Of a stretch of 64,000 bases of DNA, positions 59,530 through 64,000 are shown one piece after another. This DNA is from Tillus elongatus (Eukaryota > Arthropoda > Insecta > Coleoptera > Cleridae). Numbering within the stretch: the first letter of the stretch is position 1; the number at the start of each line of letters is the position of its first letter. The DNA lies in the NCBI GenBank assembly GCA_964006375.1, contig OZ023263.1, forward strand, positions 133,714,454 to 133,778,453. The letters run 5' to 3'. The position numbers and the translations under genes were made by a program. The notes beneath the pieces were generated by a model. The model was not told where the DNA came from. It saw only the letters and a program-made list of their open reading frames with translations, and searched no databases.

Positions 59530-60105
59530 TTTTATCGTTTGCAAATACATGTTTTGTTTTTAAAAACATATTTCTTACAGTAATTTGCTTTGCCAGTACC
59601 GTAATACCTGTTGGAATCATTTCTAGCTTTTGTAAATAGGAAAGTATGTTTACCACAGACAACTCCTTTAAAGTATTGGAAGAAACTGAAGAGGAACCAA
59701 ATAAGTATGAGCATGTGAAAGTTGTTGTCGTTTAAGGTGATGTGATCTGACGATACATTCAGTCCAGCATTGCTAAAAGATTTGGCTTCATTCTTACTAA
59801 AGAAAGCAGGCTTTTGATGGTTGTTGTGATGTATAGGTCTTGTATTCTTTTCACTTCCTTGTTATACATAGGTCATTGCTTTAAACAGAGCTGCTCCTCC
59901 ATTGTTTGACATATAACACGCACCTTTATTATTAGAGCTGACTCTGCCAGACATAAAAATGCATCTTGCTAATTGATGGTTATTTCGACTTCATCACTGT
60001 TACCAAATGATCTAGTTGGTAGTTGGTAGTAAGACCGAAGTTCTTCTCGATCGATGAAATCGTCAAACTCGGGATCTTTGAATATTTCTAGTTTTAATCA
60101 CATGA
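59530..60105 (-). pseudogene. Capsid gene fragment (second copy)
   Basis: It contains LILIWFLFSFFQYFKGVVCG and LFTKARNDSNRYYGTG, close to 30330-30430 in the first copy. Frameshifts and stops are throughout. The 5' end reaches about 60105; the C-terminal part is gone. Confidence 0.8.
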
Positions 60106-60107
60106 TA

Positions 60108-60220
60108 GCCAAGACTTTTCGAGAACTCAATATTTTTGGAACGAAGTGTACGCTTCAAAGTGGTTGACTGTACTAAAATTGTTATGGTTTATTTGCTTTT
60201 ATATCATTAAAGACTAGCAT
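60108..60220 (-). pseudogene. Relic of the 53-aa small ORF
   Basis: The ATG at 60220 gives MLVFNDIKANKP then a stop; the distal part LRSKNIEFSKSLGYHV is conserved in a shifted frame. It supports the small ORF at 30819-30980 as a real gene. Confidence 0.55.
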
Positions 60221-60239
60221 TCTAACCAAGGTTCAGACA

Positions 60240-60455
60240 AACAGACACCTCGTCACCGTGACAGTTTAGAGGAACTGAATCTTGGTTCACGATGTCGATG
60301 CTTATATTTGAAATCTCTAGTTTGTTCACAGGTAGATAATTTAGATTCTTAGGTTCTATGTCGATTGCATAGCCCGGATCAACACATCGGTACAAACTCA
60401 TAACGCCTGTGAAGGTTTTCCGTTAGTGTAGGAACCAGACACAATATTAGTTCGG
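60240..60455 (-). pseudogene. Penton-like gene fragment (second copy)
   Basis: Matches 31010-31230 (blocks related to IDIEPKNLIYLPVN). It is cut at the deletion junction near 60455. Confidence 0.7.
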
Positions 60456-61016
60456 TACGATGCAGATACAGGCAACTTGAGTCTTGGTAACAAACACTTT
60501 GACTTCACTAATTATGACATTCAACTGGATAAAAGGACATATCCACAAACACAAGGTCTGCTAGATGATATCTATGAAAAGACCTAGGGCATATTCTTAT
60601 GAAGCTCTTCAACACTATAGAGATTCTAGAATCAACCAGTGTTCATAAAGCAAATACGATCCTAATGGACGTTCGCCAACCTTTAGTTCTAAAGGTTATA
60701 CAACGGAAAAGTATCTGACTATAATAAATCCAATGATAAATCCACGAGCGCGAACATCCTCCACTCCTCACGGTTTTAGTTAGGACACACATCTTAACGA
60801 AAAACAAAAGACTGAACCTAAAGTTTAGAATGTAAGTGATAGAAAAAGCAGCACTAACAATTATATGATGCAAAACAACAAACAAATGGAATGACATAAA
60901 TGAGTTGGTTGATAGACTTAGACTTTTAGTGGCTTCTCAAGTTACTGGTAATACTACTCATAACAACGAAATTCAGTCAATCATTGAAGAACTTAAGGAA
61001 GTTGATGTTATCCGCT
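60456..61016 (+). pseudogene. WDD-motif protein fragment (second copy)
   Basis: Starts within sequence like 34350 (DTGNLSLGNKHFDFT) and runs to a tail related to [14 protein letters not shown]. Multiple frameshifts. Confidence 0.8.
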
Positions 61017-61021
61017 GGTAA

Positions 61022-61022
61022 A

Positions 61023-61104
<82 letters not shown>
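61022..61104. repeat. (TA)n microsatellite
   Basis: A TA run of about 80 bp placed between the two genes of the decayed copy, where the first copy has only about 45 bp of unique sequence. It arose after the copies separated. Confidence 0.95.
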
Positions 61105-61106
<2 letters not shown>

Positions 61107-61136
61107 ATACATATCTGCCTATTGCTTAGAATAGAA

Positions 61137-61555
61137 ATGTCTGGCGATAAGTTCGGACGTTCCCAGTCCAATACACGTTTTAAGCTTAACATCATTGAAA
61201 GAAATATTTTTCCAAGAACTACAAGTGGTGATTTTGATTTGCAAAACCACAGATTATGCAACGTCGCTGCTCCAGTCGATTCAACAGATGATGTAAATAG
61301 AAAATTTGTTGATGTATGAATAGATGACTATCCGAAGAACAAAGATGATGTAACACAAAGAAAAATTGCGTTAATGTTTGAAGCTGTACACAAATCCGAG
61401 TTAGAAGATTTAAAAAACGAATTTGAAAATAAACTGCAAAATTTTAACCGAGAAAATAACTGCTCAAGTTTTAAAAGACATTGACGTGTCAAAGAATAAC
61501 AAATTGAAGAAGCTGGGTGAAATAGATAAAAACCTAAAACATTTACGGGGCAAGT
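61137..61555 (+). pseudogene. Fibre-like gene (second copy)
   Basis: The ATG at 61137 gives [16 protein letters not shown] and the motif [20 protein letters not shown], then a TGA at 61317-61319. The distal helix (SELEDLKNEFENKLQNFN) follows in another frame. The motif is closer to the phage-fibre pattern than in the first copy. Confidence 0.75.
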
Positions 61556-61683
61556 GAACACCCAATTTAAGTTCTTACTTACACAATATAAGGTTCCGAA
61601 CGCAATAAATACCCTCATCTCATCTAGTTCTGCAGGGCCGGATGAGGTGTCAAGTCTATTGCTAAAGCATTGCAAGTTTGTTG

Positions 61684-61685
<2 letters not shown>

Positions 61686-61747
<62 letters not shown>
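61686..61747. repeat. (TA)n microsatellite inside LINE RT relic
   Basis: A TA run of about 62 bp that interrupts the RT coding sequence. Confidence 0.95.
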
Positions 61748-61749
<2 letters not shown>

Positions 61750-61787
61750 GGCAAGTAACATGTTATATAGAACATGTTACTTGCCAG
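61748..61787. repeat. Perfect 17-bp inverted repeat (hairpin)
   Basis: CTGGCAAGTAACATGTT, a 6-nt spacer (ATATAG), and its exact reverse complement. It lies directly against the TA array and is not part of the expected RT sequence. Confidence 0.9.
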
Positions 61788-62489
61788 AGGTATTGTTCCA
61801 TCGAAAATGAACGAAGCAGATATAAAACCGACATATAAAAAAGGTGATCCACAAATTATTCAAGCTACAGATAAATGAGTCCAACACCCACTTTCGCAAA
61901 AGCCTTCGAAAAAATAGTCAATAACAAGCTGATAACTTATATTGCCGATAATAAACTTCTTTCGACATATCAACATAGATTTCGGCAAGCATGAAGCACC
62001 GAAATTGCAATTGCTGAATTTGGGAAGCAAATTTTTGAACACATTGACAAAAAAAGTAGCTTTGTGAGTTTTGGTGGACTTCTCCAAAGCCCTTGACTGT
62101 GTATGGAGTTACAGGCACTGCATAGGACTGGTTTAGAAGCTATCGTACAAACAGAACATAAATAGTTGTAATATCTAACACTACCACTACCTACCCTCCT
62201 AGTGCTTTCGAAGTGACGGTTGTGATGCCACAAGGAACAGTTCTTGGAACTACGCTGTACATTTTTATATTTATGCCAACAGCCAACTTCAGTACATAGC
62301 GTATCAATTTGGAAATAACATCAATCCAGACAACAAAAGAACGGTCACCTCCTATGCTGATGATACAAACTTTCTGATGTGTGGACATAATGTTCAGAAC
62401 ATTGTGGCTGATGCTGACAAAACATTCAAAAGGGTTACCAACTGGGTCGATAAATTTTTACATATAAACTACCACAAAACTATCTTTTA

Positions 62490-63239
62490 TTTTTATTCTT
62501 TTTAGTAATATGCACTTTTAATAGAATATGGTTACCATTGTACAAACTTTGTACGTCTGGTATTTCTAAAAAATAGTATTGGTTTAAGATCTACATTCTG
62601 CAACTTTTGTTTTGAACGTTCTTGTGTGTTTTATAGTTATTTTTTCACTTTTCTGAGGCATGATTAAATTTTGGGATGTCAGTAATCTAGGTGAATTATT
62701 CTAAGTTGGATGCTCCTATTTATATTTTTGTTTCTTTTTATGACATCTATATAACTACTTAAAGAAAGAAGAAAAACTAATTGTGAAATACGAATTTGGT
62801 ATGTCCTTAGGAGCAGTGGAGGTGTCTTACCTGGTCAGGCGAAATCAATTCAAAACGTTAAATAGCATAGTTAACCTATGGATGCACGTGGCTTATCCAG
62901 ACTAATCTACATCATAAGAACAGTGAAACAGTATAAAACCCATCAAGCTGCCAGGATTGCTTATTTTGAACATTGTCACAGTATCCTATCTTATGGAACA
63001 CACATATCTGGTAACTCGTGAGCAGCGGAACATGTGTTTATTATGCAAAACAAGAGCAATAAGGACATTGTGTGACCTAGGCCCAAGAAAAATCTTCCGG
63101 GATGTGTTCGAGGCCAATGGGATACTTACTCTTCCAGCAATATTCATTCTTCAATGTATGTATTCAAAATATCAAGTGAATGGGGAAGCTCACAATATCA
63201 ATAACAGGGACAGGCATGAATTAAAAATACCCTTGCACA
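62490..63239. other. No gene seen
   Basis: AT-rich; a plus frame (62957-63322) lacks recognisable features. Confidence 0.5.
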
Positions 63240-64000
63240 AAAAGAACGAAACAAAGCAAATTTTTTTATATATCCGTCCCCTGTGGGTCCGGGGACTAAC
63301 TAAAAGAATATATACATGGTAACTCTTGTCTGTCGTACCAGGCGACTAATCGGAGTCAAGCAGATGGTAGTGTAATTCTCCTTTACGTGATAGTAAAGGA
63401 TTTTTTCACGCCCGAGGAGGTACCACCCCATACATCAAGTGAAGTCCCAACGGACGTTTTCGGTTCTGGTGTATGAGTCGGTTTCCCTTATAAGCAAAAA
63501 TGATGATGGCTCCTCCTTGTACAAAAGATTCCGGAGGTAAAATAACACTCCATTCGGATCTCCGGGAGAGGGGTGTACAGGGGGCGCCAACATCAAGATT
63601 TAACATATCCTTCTCGAATATATGTGGCCTAAATTCAAACCTGAACTCTGTCCACCATTTCCTCCAGCCCAATAGGCCCCAGCTCCTCTTCCTCACCGAA
63701 ACCCAAATCAGTGCTAAAACAGCCACTAATCACCTTAACTTCCCGGGGTATGAGCTCCTTACTTCCTCCTTTAGATTGCATGGAGGCGTGTGCGCATACG
63801 TTCGTAGCAATCTTCCCTGCACCAGACTCCTCCGAGGTCACTATTCTTGGTAACTTCACTGTCCATAATAAGGAATGGCTAGGATCTTCAAAAACCGATC
63901 CACAAGGGAGAGCAGCGGAGGCCTTTGCAGCCAGCAATTATTTAGCCGATATGCCCCAGAAACCTACTTACTTTCATCGCATCCCAACACACAGCTCAAA
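63240..64000 (+). pseudogene. LINE 5' region and ORF2 endonuclease domain, truncated by the window end
   Basis: About 63240-63500 looks like a LINE 5' leader (GTGGGTCCGGGGACTAAC and related GC-rich sequence). The frame 63500-63853 contains FNISFSNICGLNSNLNSVHH and LLFLTETQI, the N-terminal motifs of the APE-type endonuclease (SxNxxGL and the catalytic ETxL/I). After CTRLLRG the frame breaks and a later motif (VTILGNFTVHNKEW, where the usual GDFNxHN is altered) follows at about 63838 in another frame, so the middle of the domain is deleted. EN would nick target DNA for insertion. Confidence 0.8.

Larger units (their letters stand above)
59520..61555. mobile_element. Decayed second copy of the 8.3 kb Polinton-like element, with internal deletion
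   Basis: 59520-60455 follows 30240-31240 (capsid N-half, small ORF, penton C-part) and then jumps at about 60455 directly to sequence like 34350-34990, followed by 35030-35480. About 3.1 kb (protease, pVI-like, ATPase, repeat array) is missing. A (TA)n array separates the last two genes here but not in the first copy. TIRs were not found. Confidence 0.85.
61560..62485 (+). pseudogene. Non-LTR retrotransposon RT relic
   Basis: Motifs in order: ISSSSAGPDEVSSLLLKHC (about 61620-61676), KMNEADIKPTYKKGDPQII (about 61806-61860), FEKIVNNKLITYI (about 61908), a VDFSKALDC-type motif A (about 62075), MPQGTVLGT (about 62225) and the catalytic SYADDTNFLM (about 62350-62380), then TNWVDKFLHINYHKT. Frames change several times, with stops. 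A TA array and a hairpin are inserted after the first motif, replacing a short piece of RT sequence. Confidence 0.9.

Overview
The window looks like repeat-rich nuclear DNA of an arthropod, most likely an insect. It carries Ty3/Gypsy, RTE and other LINE, Penelope and mariner relics, a tRNA-Trp-type primer site, TATA plus TCAGT initiators, and about 17 long (TA)n arrays. I see no convincing host gene, rRNA, functional tRNA or CRISPR array. The species cannot be named from the sequence.

The core of interest is 27956-36265, an 8.3 kb Polinton-like (virus-derived) element. It has about 0.2 kb terminal inverted repeats that begin 5'-AGTAGACAGG and a perfect 6-bp target duplication (TGTAGC). A leftward block holds a predicted capsid protein, an overlapping 53-codon ORF, a penton-like protein, an adenain-type cysteine protease and a pVI/pX-like glycine-rich basic protein. 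A rightward block holds an A32/FtsK-type packaging ATPase, a conserved protein with a WDD...LVDRLRLL tail, a fibre-like protein whose motif recalls phage tail fibres, and a small basic protein. The two blocks diverge from about 165 bp of shared promoter DNA. No DNA polymerase B or integrase is visible. Several genes carry frameshifts or stops, so the copy is decayed. A more decayed, internally deleted relative lies at 59520-61555.

A second Polinton-type family is present twice: at 51823-56857, with diverged TIRs starting AGTAGGTATAGATG, and as a right-hand end at 1-1539. It encodes a protein of about 247 aa (open in the window-start copy, frameshifted in the other), a type I membrane protein, and a zinc-finger-bearing N-terminal piece of a PolB-type protein. 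A Penelope-like relic and a collapsed LTR element interrupt it. Both families have AGTAG ends and TIRs rich in NRF1-like (GCGCATGCG) and CRE-like (ACGTCA) motifs.

The left part (2341-8909) holds a young Ty3/Gypsy element with 803-bp LTRs that I found to differ at only three positions. It sits inside a (TA)n array. Its U3 carries a heat-shock-element cluster just upstream of the TATA box. Its pol is broken by a gag frameshift, an RT deletion and an in-frame stop. Elsewhere are LINE RT relics (14.9-15.7, 16.0-16.9, 18.5-19.2, 61.6-62.5 and 63.2-64 kb), a second gypsy pol relic (38.1-39.9 kb), a deleted mariner (22.4-23.2 kb), a 941-bp foldback element (41.3-42.3 kb), several tandem arrays (321, 86, 13, about 70, 90 and about 135 bp units) and a dispersed repeat family, called R1 here, whose copies carry an internal (TA)n array. 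The stretches between are AT-rich and show no coding signal.
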